Shown: in pieces, positions 1 to 10,353 of the stretch
Numbering within the stretch: position 1 is the first letter of the stretch
How the letters are laid out: every line of letters starts with the position of its first letter
NCBI GenBank assembly: GCA_009602725.1
Contig: WELB01000054.1
Location: forward strand, 118,393-149,198
DNA: 30,806 nucleotides
Origin: Spirogloea muscicola
Taxonomy: Eukaryota > Streptophyta > Zygnematophyceae > Spirogloeales > Spirogloeaceae
Direction of reading: 5' to 3'
The notes under the pieces: generated by a model
Seen by the model: only the letters and a program-made list of their open reading frames with translations
Databases searched by the model: none
Told to the model about the DNA's origin: nothing
Program-made: the position numbers and the translations under genes

Positions 1-622
<622 letters not shown>

Positions 623-2385
623 NTGGCGGCTGCGCGGGCGGCCCGGCCTCGGCCCGCGTGGCAGGGCCGCGGCCACCTCGGCGCCGCGCTGCAGCTGCAA
701 CAAGGCGAGCATTTCGGCAGCCCCCCATTGGTTGCGATGAGTGGAGGGGGATACTCAAAGTCCGACATTTCAGCTCCTCAACCCTGGACTGCGGATTCAA
801 TTGCGGAAGCGCAGAAGCCCGCGAGCCTCAGCCCCAGCTCGAGGTCCAGGACTGTGCGGGCAGCGTGGACTTGGCACCGCTTGTTACAGGGTCGGGACTA
901 AGCATCCCGCAAGCACTGCTCCCGTTGAGCTTGTCGAAGTGGAAAAAATATTGGTGAAGGGGTTAGGCAGCTGCGCTTCTTGTTTCGCTCGGCAACTCAT
1001 CACTGACGTCCATTGCATGCAAGCTCCTGTTGCGGCTGTACAGGGGAGCGGTGGCGCTGCCGGGCGGCTGGCGGACGGGTCCAGGCTTCCCTCCTTGGCG
1101 TTGGCGCCCCAGAGGCCCTCGTCATTGCTGTTGTGGCGCTGCTCGTCTTCGGGCCCAAGGGCCTAGCCGAGGTGAAGCTTTTGTTGCAGTATGCGGAGCA
1201 CAGACCCACCGCTGCTGGCTTGGAGCTTGAAAGTCTCTGGGGTTTGCGACTTATTTGTTGGGCATTGTCTTGGGGTCGCTCACAGGTGGCTCGGAATCTG
1301 GGAAAGACATTACGAGCGTTCCAGCCCACGATACGAGAGCTGCAGGTAAGGCAGAACCCACATAGTGCCCGCCGCAGGTCGTGGGTGCAATTTATTCCTT
1401 CACACACAGGAGGCAAGGTTGCACGTGGAGCCACCATGCACCAGCTTGACGTGCGGCTGCTTGTCCTACCAAAAGAGCTCTGGCTTCCGCTAAGACTTTG
1501 TCATCTGTAGTGGCGTTCTTGCTCTCCTTGCTGACTGCCACTCACACTCTTCATCCTGCCGAAACAGCAAGTATCAGCCGAGTTTCGTAATACTCTCGAG
1601 CAAGAGATTGGGCTCGACGAACTCCGCAACCCTCCGCGGAGCTCCACTTTGCCTCCTCCCTCTTCCTCCACAGCGTCAGAGAGCCCCACGGCTTCATCAG
1701 TCGCTGATGCTTCAAAGCCGCCCTCCCCAGAAGGTCTTGTTGCGAGTGCCCTAAGCATGTTGTGCATGTTGCTTATGCTGTTCCATCCGTACCTCACTTC
1801 AGAGGTCACCAGGTCAAGAATTACTGTTTTTGTCCAAGCTTCTGTGCAGTATGAATTTACGCATTTAGCTCTCATAGCAACCGTGCTCGTTCAGATTTTG
1901 TAGAGCTTATGCTTGAATTGCATCAGTCGGTGACTGGGTGGAGATTTTGGACAGCTTGCGACCAGCGACCTGACGGTTGCTGCAGCGGTGGTCATGCAGC
2001 TTACACGCCCGACGACTACGCCCGGAAGACCGAGCAGCAGCTGCAGAGCCTCTCAGAAGAGGCGAGGAGAGGTGAGGGTGCGTCTTACATTGAGCAATGT
2101 GCCTACTGGAATGCGAGTCCACTTGTCTAGATCTTCGTCGCAGTTATTTTGAGTGCCGAAGACCTGAAGACTGGACTTGCAGTTAGCTTGCATTGAGCTC
2201 TACCAGCTGCTTGCGCCCTGCCCTCATGGGCATACCTTGTTTCTGCTTGTGCCATGGCCACAGCGTCGGAGCTGGCAGCATGGGGTGGCAGTCCGCCCAA
2301 GGAGAAGGAAAAGGTGCAGGAGCCAGCAGCGGCCCCTTCTGCTGCCAATGCAGAGCCGCAGCTGCCGCCTCCTAAGAATTCCTAA
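623..2385 (+). CDS. HCF106: Chloroplast Sec-independent translocase subunit Hcf106 (TatB)
   Basis: Hcf106 is the TatB subunit of the thylakoid Tat translocase, which with cpTatC forms the receptor for folded twin-arginine precursors. Supported exons are 1085-1171 (VGAPEALVIAVVALLVFGPK, the membrane helix with the conserved Glu and FGP hinge), 1286-1345 (amphipathic helix, VARNLGKTLRAFQPTIRELQ), 1568-1733 (EFRNTLEQEIGLDEL, typical of Hcf106 rather than Tha4), 2000-2071 and 2264-2385 (acidic, Pro-rich tail ending PPPKNS, TAA). Phases agree at every junction. Exon 1 is less certain. Bases 624-626 on read as the second half of an ATG if the N at 623 is A, giving an Ala/Arg-rich transit-like peptide. 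Exon 1 may end at 853 (joining 1085) or at 890 (joining an acceptor before 1044), giving 245 or 271 residues. The 114-base intron 1172-1285 has no stop and is a multiple of three. Confidence 0.85.
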
Positions 2386-3369
2386 TGTCCTGGAGCGCCC
2401 TTGGGATCACGCGCGCCTCGCTCTGGCTGCCAGTTGGACTGCTCTGCAAGCAGCCCAGGTACGGAGAACACGTGAGCGTGCCGCTTGATGAGCACCTTCA
2501 TGAACCTCAGTGTAGATCATGTCAGACCCTGATTTGCAGAATGGTAGCTTGAGCAGCCTCAGTATGGGTACACTATGGTCTTATGAGAAGCTGAGACCCT
2601 GCAGGCCAGGCTTGAGCTCGTCGTAAAGACGAGCCCCTACCCCCGCCAGGGCAAGTTGTCCTGGCTGGACGAGGTCCTTGTGATGTAGTGAGCCAAGATT
2701 GAGGGTTTTTGCAGTTGATGGTTGATGGCCCTAAGCTCCAGAGAAAAATTTGAGATGCCTCATTCATGGCTAACACAAGGCATCACTGTTGTGATGAGTT
2801 GGGGGCAAGGAGGCTTGAGCCAGAGAGGAGCTCCTTTCCAGGACATGTGGTGTCTGTGCAGGCAGAAGAGAAGTGACAACAGTAACTTAGTATCTTTTCT
2901 ATGATTAGTGGTCGCATGTCCATTGCCTGTGAGAGGGAGGATCGTAGGAGTTTAGCAGAAGAAGCAACAGCTCTTCTGATGTAAGGCAGGGGCTCTTACG
3001 AAGGTGGTTGTCGCTGTGAAGGGCTTGCTTATACATGCCTTACCACCTGACAGGGTGGCCATGATAACAGCAGAGAAGGGCAGACAAGGAGCAGGACGTG
3101 CAGGAAGAGCAGGTGGAGGCTTTTTCATATACTGGCGGCTGTGACTGCCAGTACAGAAGGAATTTACAAGGTCTGAGAAGGCCGGAAGGCGCATAGAAAT
3201 TCACGAAACCAAATAAAAATCAGTGGTAGGTGTAGTGCCAGTGGGGTTTTCCCTAAACGACTTTAGACGAAGTAGAAGGGTTTTAGGTGCTTAGTAACGC
3301 GACCCATTGAGTGACAGTGGCGCGTCCTGCGCCTGGCGGAGCCTCGAGCGCGCTTCCCGTCGCCGGCAT

Positions 3370-3406
<37 letters not shown>

Positions 3407-3468
3407 NGAGGCGCAGCCCGGGAGCGGCAGCGCTGCGGGCGCCGTCGCCGCGGCGGCCGGCCGCCGTC
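2386..3468. other. Intergenic: Hcf106 3' flank and bL17m 5' flank
   Basis: No open frame here resembles a known protein. TGTAA at 2980-2984 is the first such motif after the Hcf106 stop codon and is a possible poly(A) signal, which would imply a 3' UTR of about 600 bases. From about 3300 the composition turns GC-rich, as expected for the 5' region of the next gene, and contains a (GGC)n tract at about 3370-3406 followed by an N at 3407. Confidence 0.6.
3370..3407. repeat. (GGC)n microsatellite with unresolved base
   Basis: About 12 GGC units end at an N (3407), some 60 bases before the bL17m start codon. The N probably marks a low-confidence join, so the repeat length may be wrong. A second (GGC)-rich tract lies in the first intron of the gene at about 3560-3600. 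Confidence 0.8.
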
Positions 3469-5288
3469 ATGAAGCACCGCCACTCGATGCGCAAACTCGG
3501 GCGCACCAGCTCGCACCGCTGGTCCATGCTGAGGTGCGCGCCCCGCCGCCCTGCCGCCGCGGCGGTGGCGGCGGCGGCGGCGGCGGCGGCGACGGCGGCA
3601 ATTGCTGGCCCTGACTTGCGGCACCTCGCGGTGTACACCGCACAGGACCATGGTGTCGCAGCTCATCGAGCACGAGCGCATCGAGACGACGGTGCCCAAG
3701 GTGAGCCAGGCAGACCCTCCACACGGCCAACTCTAACGTGGCCTGAAGCCAGTCCCTTTCCCCGAGCTTTAGCGGCCCAGTTGATGTTCAAGAAGAGAAG
3801 GTCGTCCATGGCTGACAGGCGGATCATCCACATTCTTAAACCCTGCACTACATCCGCAATATTAGCAGAACCACTAATAACTCAAATGTTATACTCCTGC
3901 CCTTGCTGGTGCCGCTGTTGCCTCCTGGGCCTCCAGTGCCATCGTTGCCATGGGCGGCTCTGCCTGCTTGCCTGTCGCTCTTCTGCTGGTTGCTGCCATT
4001 TGATGGGTGCATGCTGGAGCTGCCGAGGGAGCCTGCCATCATTGAGCCAGTCAAGTTGTGCTGTGCTGAGCCTCAGCTCTGTGTGAACGCGGCTCTGCAG
4101 GCCAAAGAACTGCGGCGGGTGGCTGACAACATGGTGCAGCTCGGCAAAGAGGTGAGGCTTGCCTCCACAGCAGTCCTCCATCAGCCCATCAGCCCATTGG
4201 GCCGAATGCCGTTGGCCAGAACCGTGTTCTCAAAATGCCGCAAGCTCTCAAAGTCAAGGGATAGGCGAGCTCCCACTCTGCAGTCTACGAATCCCTCTGT
4301 ATGCACTTGGCTGGCTTTCACGGCCGCCCCTTTCCATCAGCAGCTTCTTCTCTCCTACTCTTGTGAAGGGGAAGGAATGCTGGGGGCTTGCCTGCCTGCT
4401 GCACTGCTGAGGGCAGCCATGGAGGCAGCTGCACTGCTCTTGCTTGGCCTGTTGCAGCAGGTTTTAGGATTGCATGCAGACTTGCACGCCTAAGGTCGAC
4501 AACCTGCTGCTGCTCAAGACAGGGAACGTTGGCAGCCAGGAGGCGAGCAGCGGCGGTTGTGCGGGGGGATGCAAACCTCCACAAGGTCTTCACTGAGCTC
4601 GCCCTGCGATACCAGTAAGCAACCTGGAAGCTGCCTGCAGCACTGGTTTGCTCGCTTTGCATGCATGTTCATCCTGCACGTGGCTGCTATATACGCTGAG
4701 CATGCCCGTGGCTGGGTTGCTTATGGAGTGCATCCAGCACTGATCCGCTTGAGCAGCGCCGGTCATTCGCGCTGGCCCTGTAGTAGCCTCCTGAGATGAG
4801 GCAACGATGCCGCAGGAGCATGAGACAGGCCACTGTGGTAAGTGGACGGTTTGTCTGTGCGTGGCCATGCAGGGATCGGGCGGGGGGGTATACACGGCTG
4901 CTGCCAACACGGGTGCGCCAGGGCGATGCGGCTCCCATGGCCTTCATTGAGTGAGCTCGTCGCGTGCATGATCCACAGCAGTCCAGGGCGCAATGTTGTC
5001 AGCATGCTCTCTGCTTTCGGGCCCCCTTAAAGTGCTTGTCAAAAGAATCCTCAGAAGCTATGTACAGTATCCCTTCCAAGTGCAACCTTTGCTCGCTCAT
5101 ATCTCGAGTTGCATAACGGCAAGCCAAGAAGCTGGGCTGACGATGCTCTGTCTTCATGGCCACCCAATAGATTGGTGGACCGGCCAAACGAGCTGCGGCA
5201 GTCTCGTCCAGCAAGGACGCCGCCGGTGGAGAAGGTGCCGCTGCCGCCCTGGCTGCAGGCCCGTTATGCTCGCTGCTGGGCCCCCTGA
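3469..5288 (+). CDS. MRPL17: Mitochondrial large-subunit ribosomal protein bL17m
   Basis: bL17 is a protein of the large ribosomal subunit. Six exons join in phase: 3469-3533, 3646-3700, 4101-4151, 4523-4614, 4873-4950 and 5171-5288, giving 152 residues. Motifs in order: [20 protein letters not shown], then [58 protein letters not shown] with [10 protein letters not shown], and [13 protein letters not shown]. The phrasing ([21 protein letters not shown]) follows the plant mitochondrial type, not the plastid one. The start was chosen because the family begins directly at M-[RK]-H. The frame is open upstream, but only through the (GGC) repeat. The C-terminal extension after the bL17 core is Pro-rich and short. 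All introns are GT-AG. TGTAA lies about 250 bases past the stop codon. Confidence 0.93.
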
Positions 5289-5535
5289 CTAACAGGCATT
5301 TGAGCGAGCAAGGAGGCTTAGTAGCTGCTCAAGTACTTGGAGCTTGGATGCAGTGCTAGAAACCACTGCCCAAGCTCTGATTTGACTTTAGGTTGTAGAG
5401 CACAATAGTTTGCCTCTTGAGATGCATTGAAAGCTACCAATAATTGCATCACTTCTAGACGGGCTCTGCTGCAAAACGTGCCAATTTGGCCTGCTCCATT
5501 CATGGGGCTTTTTGTCCTCTAGTACCTGCGGGCAG

Positions 5536-5540
5536 TGTAA
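5536..5540 (+). terminator. TGTAA poly(A) signal for bL17m
   Basis: TGTAA, the usual green-algal polyadenylation motif, lies 248 bases after the bL17m stop codon and just upstream of a 16-bp perfect inverted repeat. The distance suits an algal 3' UTR. Confidence 0.55.
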
Positions 5541-5565
5541 GGCACAGTGCGCTTGAATGCGCCAC

Positions 5566-5602
5566 TTTGAGCTTTCACATGTGCTACATGTGAAAGCTCA
5601 AA
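5566..5602. repeat. Perfect 16-bp inverted repeat between convergent genes
   Basis: TTTGAGCTTTCACATG at 5566-5581 is followed by a 5-base loop and then its exact reverse complement at 5587-5602. With a one-base bulge, four further flanking bases also pair. It lies between the 3' ends of bL17m (+) and the GFA gene (-), so it could form a hairpin in either transcript. Confidence 0.9.
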
Positions 5603-5829
5603 TGTGGTCGGACGGGCAAAGGTCACACAGGGCCCGAACCTTGGCCAGTTTCATTGACTGGTCTCAATAGATGCACACAAGGATCTGGCTGGCTGTTACC
5701 CTTCTGCTACTGCATAGCTACGGAGCATTGCGCAATCAGTGCGCCACACGGCATGGTAGAATTGCTACCAGTCCAGTGGTTTAAATCGCATCGAATTGCC
5801 AGCATCCACCAACTCGATGCTAATTGCCG

Positions 5830-6817
5830 CTACAATGGAACCTCCATGCCAGTACGCTGGTGCCACTGTGCGATGCTTTCCTCAGGGTACTCGTCAAACT
5901 GCTTGTCTTTGGACCCGATGGCGGGCTGCACCCAGCTGGCTTTGGAGCCGAGCATGAGATGCGTTTGCTCTGGCGCCTGTGGCAGGTCGCTGTCAATGGC
6001 TGTCGCAAACGGGTGAACAAGCTCCGGCCACGTGGGGTCATAGAGGAACAGAGCGGAGCCGCAGAGCTTGCAGAAAGCGCGGTATGCTGTGCTCGGCTGC
6101 CACGGCAGCAACGCAATTGACACAACATGGGCAAGTTTGTGAGGCTCACTTGGCAATATGGACATTGGACGTCGCTGAGAGACAAGGTGCTGAGATAGCT
6201 GCCCAACTCAGAAAGCCTACTCAAGAGCGCGCCAGCAAGTGGGCTCCCTGGATCCAGCACCTGCGGTAGAACTGCAGAGCCGTAGCTCGCACGCCAGTGG
6301 CGTACAGAAAGCTGGGGGAAGGGACCCACCTCGGGCTTGTCTTGGCCGGGCCGCTGGATGATGGCGTGGTAGCGACCGACGTGCTCCTCGCCGTCAAGCT
6401 GCGGAGCGGCGCCGCCGCCGTGAGCACGCCATGCATGGGGAGAGCTGCCGCAGAGCTGCCAAGGTCCGGACGCCGAGGCGGCGGCGACCACTGGTGCGCT
6501 GGCCACGACGGCGGCGGTGGAGCGTCCGCCTCCCACCTTCAGCGTGCCATAGTCGCCAGCGAGGTTGATGGCGGAGCCGCCGCCGCCGGACTTGCAGCAG
6601 GGTGTGCAGTAGCAGAGCTGCGAGCGGGCGAGCGGAGGAGACGAGGGGCCCAATACATAAATTCCGCAGGCGTGCTAGCCGCCGCCGCAGCCGCCGCCGC
6701 CGCCGCCGCCGCTGCGGGCGCCGGAGCCGCCGCGTCGAGTACCTGGTACGGCACTGGGTGCTGCGAGTTGACCTCGAACGTGACGGCCTGGCAGTGGCAG
6801 GACCCCTTGAGCAGCAT
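5830..6817 (-). CDS. GFA/CENP-V family zinc-binding protein
   Basis: The family includes bacterial glutathione-dependent formaldehyde-activating enzyme homologues and eukaryotic CENP-V-like proteins. They share a small zinc fold; most members have no proven substrate. Exons on the minus strand are 6817-6743, 6617-6537, 6398-6330 and 6096-5830, all GT-AG and phase 0, giving 163 residues. Visible motifs are MLLKGSCHCQAVTFEV (C7, C9), LCYCTPCCK (C27, C29, C32 or C33), HVGRYHAIIQ, FCKLCGSALFL (C84, C87), then HPFATAID and an aromatic-rich tail ending GMEVPL. These cysteine groups match the expected zinc ligands. The start at 6817 was chosen because bacterial members begin with the same M-L-L-K-G-S-C-H-C. 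An in-frame ATG at 7027 would add an Ala-rich extension through a (GGC)n repeat. Formaldehyde metabolism should not be assumed. Confidence 0.9.
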
Positions 6818-7110
6818 CTTCCGCAAGGCCCCGGCGGCGGCGGCGGCGGCGGCGGAGGTCGCGGCGGCGAACGCGGCGGCTGTCGCGGGGGACACGGCCC
6901 CACGGCACGGAGGTCGTCCAGAGCCTGACGCCCAGTGGGCTGTGACAGACTCCAAATAAAAACCCTGCACCCAAAAAACCTCGACTCGGCCCAAAAACGA
7001 GAAAAAGCTCGTCCAATCCCGCAGCATACGTGTGTATTAAGAGATGGGGAGGCCATGTGCGGCCAAGTACAAAGGTAAGTACATTGACAAATGTACGTCA
7101 CCTGCTGCTA
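6818..7110 (-). other. 5' flank of the GFA gene, GC-rich
   Basis: The region holds imperfect (GGC)n at about 6833-6880 and then a more AT-balanced stretch. It is the likely 5' UTR and promoter of the minus-strand GFA gene. No TATA-like element or other site could be assigned with confidence. Confidence 0.4.
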
Positions 7111-7129
7111 AGCTGACCCGGTCAGTAGA

Positions 7130-7388
7130 GAGAAGGCGCGCGGTGCGCATGAAATTGAAAGGGAGGCCAATTCTAGCCTTACAAATGTCCTGTTAACTGG
7201 GTAATGAGCTGGCTAAGGGGGACGCTAATATCCCCGAGTAAGCACATGCATATCTGACAAGCTATACTGAGGAGCCGAACCACCTCCACGGAAGCCATTA
7301 GCCTGGGCTAATGCACGACCAGCACGCTGGTGAATCGCGAGTGCTTGGGAGCGCTGCAGACTCAATGATAGCCTCATCCTATAACATG
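7130..7388 (-). repeat. SDLRLLTRGY repeat, copy R1
   Basis: The minus-strand frame 7388-7225 reads RMRLSLSLQRSQALAIHQ, then RAGRALAQANGFRGGG and SLSDMHVLTRGY with a TAG stop. It is the best-preserved minus-strand copy of the dispersed peptide-coding repeat. Against copy R6 many codons differ only at silent positions (AGG/CGC for Arg, TTA/CTC for Leu, TCA/TCG for Ser). A degenerate hairpin-like segment lies beyond the stop at about 7135-7180. Function unknown. Confidence 0.65.
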
Positions 7389-7482
7389 CAACGATGGCTT
7401 GCGGGACGCTAGAATGGCCTAAGCTACCCGCCCGACTACATCGGCGGGCATCAACATGCAGTGCCAGGCAATGGAACAATGG

Positions 7483-7650
7483 TCAGTAACCACGACTCAG
7501 CACATAGAGGTCGCTAGCTGATGCTCGAATACCGGACGGCAATCGACAAGCTCTTGAACTACCAGGAAAGGCTCGACCAGCTTTCTGGTGCAACGCATAA
7601 GCCTGAGCTCGCTGCAGACAAGCGGACACTCGACATCGCAGAAATGACAG
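7483..7650 (-). repeat. SDLRLLTRGY repeat, copy R2
   Basis: The minus-strand frame reads RCRVSACLQRAQAYALHQ, then KAGRAFPG and ASASDLYVLSRGY with a TGA stop at 7485-7483. It is arranged head to tail with copy R1, about 95 bases apart. It is more diverged in the middle than at the two ends, but the frame is intact. Confidence 0.6.
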
Positions 7651-9310
7651 ATAGGCTGCCGGCATACCCATCTGGGCTGGAATCATATCCTCGCGTCGTG
7701 CATATCCCAGACTCGCTATGTTCTCGAGTAGGGTATGGAAGCGAGGACCCAAGCAGCCAAAAGTGTCGATTGCGGCCGGGAGGAGGTTGTCGCTGCGGGG
7801 GTAGTCAGAAGTAGTCTAGGGAATGGGCGCGTTGCATATGAAATTGTGCATGAAATGAAAGAGAGGCCCAAAGCCAATGCACTTTCCAGGCAATGTAAGA
7901 CAAGGGCTGTGAGAGGCCAGCCCAAAGAAATGTACACAAGGGATAAAATTAGTAGTCCCACTAGTGACTGATCGTGCCATTGAGATAGTCTCTGGTCCTC
8001 CATGGCCAGTGACGCACCTTGGTGTTGCCTGCGCTCGGGTTGTATGCAGTAGAGAAAGCGCTTGTCACCGAGTGGCCATGACTCAATCCCACTGAGGGAT
8101 GCTTAATGTCAAACAGGAAAGATCTATTTAACCCCAATCATCAGCAGAAACACTGAGCAAGCAGGCACAAGCAATAAGTATAACAGCAAGCAACGTGCTT
8201 TTCACTCCTGCATCCTGTGCTTCCTGCTTGTGACGACGTGCAGCACTTAAGAATGACAAGGACGGTTCGGGTGATAGCAAGGCCTCTTTCTTCCTTGTTT
8301 TGGTCTGCAACTTGCTTGCATAATCGGCAATTGTAGAGCTGATTACAGAGCTCGCTGAATGGACCTTGTTTCTCAACAGCGAACATGCAAAAGGGAAGCA
8401 TGACTTGTCTATGATGGGTGCCGGAACTCGTGGTTGTTGCTCAAGGCTGGCTGCCTCCACTGTAGGCGCAGGGACAGGGTCTGGAGCCCAACCAATTATG
8501 GAACGTAGTCGTGGTCGCTAAAGAAAGCTTGTTCTTCTTACTTCAACATGCATAGCATGCTAGCCGCTTGTTGGCCAATTCAAGGTGCACTCATCGGACA
8601 TCATCAATACCCGTTTGAAAAGAACGTCAGAGTAGGCTGACACCGTGATCAGACACAACATGGTAGCCAGCCTCACTCTCCACATCTGACGTTCTTCAGA
8701 TTCTACAGCCACCAAGTAGTCAGCATCCCTCATCACTCGTTTAGTGACAGGAGTCGCTTACAATCACCCCGACCAATGAGAACGGACTAGGACGTGCGCG
8801 CGGAAGGAGCCGGACTCATGCCTGTCGAAGTGGCGCTCTCCCTCGACTGTGAAGCAAGTCACTCTTTACAGCATATGACAACTTTAAGGACAATTCTTGC
8901 CCTGAAGAACTTCAGCTCAACAAGCACTCTGTAGTAACTGTACAACTTGAAGTACCCAACCAAGAGCTGAATGTCAACCGATCTAGGTGACGAGCAACCC
9001 AACAGCACGCGCAAATCTTCGTTGCTACGACCATGTGCACGCATCTTGATATGCATTCACATGCTTACCTGCTGCTATGTTGGGTATGAAGAAAACAACA
9101 CATGACCTGCAGCAAACAGGGGTCTTCAGGCCAACTGTACGGTCCGTCACGATCTGTGCTTTCTGGGTTGGGGACCCCCCCACGCAGGCGATAAGGGAGT
9201 TACATTGAGTGCACCATTCAGAGAAAACGCTTAGGTGGGGGTCAACGAGCTAGCCGTACTTGCGGCCTGGAGATAGAGCAGCAGCTCTTCCGAGGGGGCG
9301 AGGGCCGTGA
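7651..9310. other. Gene-poor stretch with degenerate repeats
   Basis: No recognisable gene. A hairpin/CCAGCCCAAA segment typical of the dispersed repeat lies at about 7906-7937. A minus-strand frame at 8460-8128 (110 codons) ends in a hydrophobic stretch (LLAVILIACACLLSV) that could be a tail anchor, but it has no recognisable relative and no paired evidence, so it is not called as a gene. An imperfect inverted repeat lies at 8620-8696. Confidence 0.5.
8620..8696. repeat. Imperfect inverted repeat
   Basis: AAGAACGTCAGA near 8620 recurs inverted as TCTGACGTTCTT ending at 8696. Inside it GTAGGCTGAC pairs with a near-copy of GTCAGCCTAC, interrupted by a few unpaired bases. It could be a small foldback element or a remnant of one. 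Confidence 0.55.
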
Positions 9311-9475
9311 AAAGGAAGGGCTCGCCCATTGAGGATAGGGGCTGGACAAGCCAGCCCAAAAAAGATGATGAATAAAGTACGAGAAGGGGGCCAGGGGAAG
9401 CGCTGAGAAAGACAAGCACACAAAGAAACAAAAGCAGCTACGATTCCCTCAGTACCCCCTGCCGAAAAGCCAGTC
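9311..9475 (-). repeat. Hairpin-end repeat S1 (minus orientation)
   Basis: GCTCGCCCATTGAGGATAGG is followed by the GGGCTGG/CCAGCCC hairpin, an A-run and a purine-rich stretch. The copy matches 9623-9775 over about 150 bases in the same orientation. The peptide tail that normally follows is degraded here. Confidence 0.75.
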
Positions 9476-9510
9476 CACAAAAGGTGAACAAGGTCCTGGG
9501 GAGCCGGAAA

Positions 9511-9577
9511 GCTGTTTGTTCATTCTTTTTTGGGCTGGCTTGTCCAGCCCCTATCCTCAATGGGCGAGCCCTTTCCT
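9511..9577 (+). repeat. Hairpin-end repeat S2 (plus orientation)
   Basis: This is the reverse complement of the S1, S3 and S4 ends: GTTCATTCTTTTTTGGGCTG, hairpin, then CTATCCTCAATGGGCGAGCC. With S3 it forms an inverted pair with arms of about 55 bases and a spacer of about 45. Confidence 0.8.
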
Positions 9578-9622
9578 GAAAGCGCAGCGACCACTGAGGG
9601 GTGCCTCGCTAATCGAAGGAAG

Positions 9623-9790
9623 TGCTCGCCCATTGAGGATAGGGGCTGAAAAAGCCAGCCCAAAAAAGAATGAACAAAGCACGAAAAGGAGGCCAGGGGA
9701 AGCGCTAAGAAAGACGAGCACGAAAAGAAACAAAGAAGCTGCGAATCACTCAGTAAACCTTAGCCTGCTAAGCAGCCGCAGATCAGAGAT
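9623..9790 (-). repeat. Hairpin-end repeat S3 with degraded peptide tail
   Basis: Hairpin at about 9642-9661, AAAAAAGAATGAACAAAGC, about 85 bases of purine-rich sequence, then on the minus strand a readable tail SDLRLLSR at 9790-9760 that has lost the usual GY-stop. It shows that the hairpin and the peptide tail belong to the same element. Confidence 0.75.
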
Positions 9791-9838
9791 GCTAGGCTCC
9801 TGGAAGTGGGTCCCCTGGCCACTCCCTTCTCAGCAGGA

Positions 9839-9905
9839 GAAGGGCTCGCCCATTGAGGATAGGGGCTGGAAAAGCCAGCCCAAAAAAGAATGAACAATGT
9901 ACGAG
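9839..9905 (-). repeat. Hairpin-end repeat S4
   Basis: Near-identical to the first 65 bases of S3 (GCTCGCCCATTGAGGATAGG, hairpin, AAAAAAGAATGAACAA), then diverging. It lies about 450 bases before the first ABC gene. Confidence 0.8.
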
Positions 9906-9909
9906 AAGG

Positions 9910-10353
9910 GGGGCAGGAGGGGTGGTTTTGGGGAGAAGGATGGTGGTCATCGAGTAGCTCTGCGTTGACGCCTGGTCAGCCCAAGTCAACGACCAGCGCG
10001 GAGCGCACCCATTGGCCAACACGCCCGCTGGATGCGGCCGAGCGCCCCGGCCGGCAGATTCCCCTCCGTCGTCGGCGGAGCACCCCAGAGCCCGCCGCCG
10101 CCGCCGCCGCCGGGCATCGCGGCGCGCTCCGCGGCGTGCTCCGCGGCGCGCANGCGGCGGCGGCGCCTTCCGCGGCGGCGGCCTGGTCATCGATCACCGG
10201 AGAGCGTCAGACCAAGCGGTACTGCTGGGCACACTGTTGGTGGATCAGAGGAACAGATTGATACCAGCGTCATCTGAGACGATATTCCCATTGGGAATCC
10301 TGACGGCTGGGTGCTGACCCCGCTGCGGCGCGGTCGCCGGCGAGCGCGCTGCG
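9910..10353 (+). other. 5' flank of ABC copy 1 with N at 10153
   Basis: GC-rich with (CCG)n at about 10095-10117 and an unresolved base at 10153. GGCAGATTCCC at about 10053 recurs twice upstream of ABC copy 2, so the promoter region may have been duplicated with the gene. No gene is seen in this stretch. Confidence 0.45.

Noticed and set aside
3307-3468. N-terminal Arg-rich extension of bL17m
   Set aside because: It is an artefact of translating a (GGC)n repeat and an N; the family starts at the ATG at 3469.
6618-6742. Poly-Ala segment of the GFA protein
   Set aside because: It is an intron with clean GT and AG ends; removing it joins the CHC and CYC motifs in phase.
8128-8460. 110-codon minus-strand frame with a hydrophobic C-terminus
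   Set aside because: No relative recognised, no clear promoter or poly(A) signal, and it lies in a gene-poor repeat region; kept only as a note.
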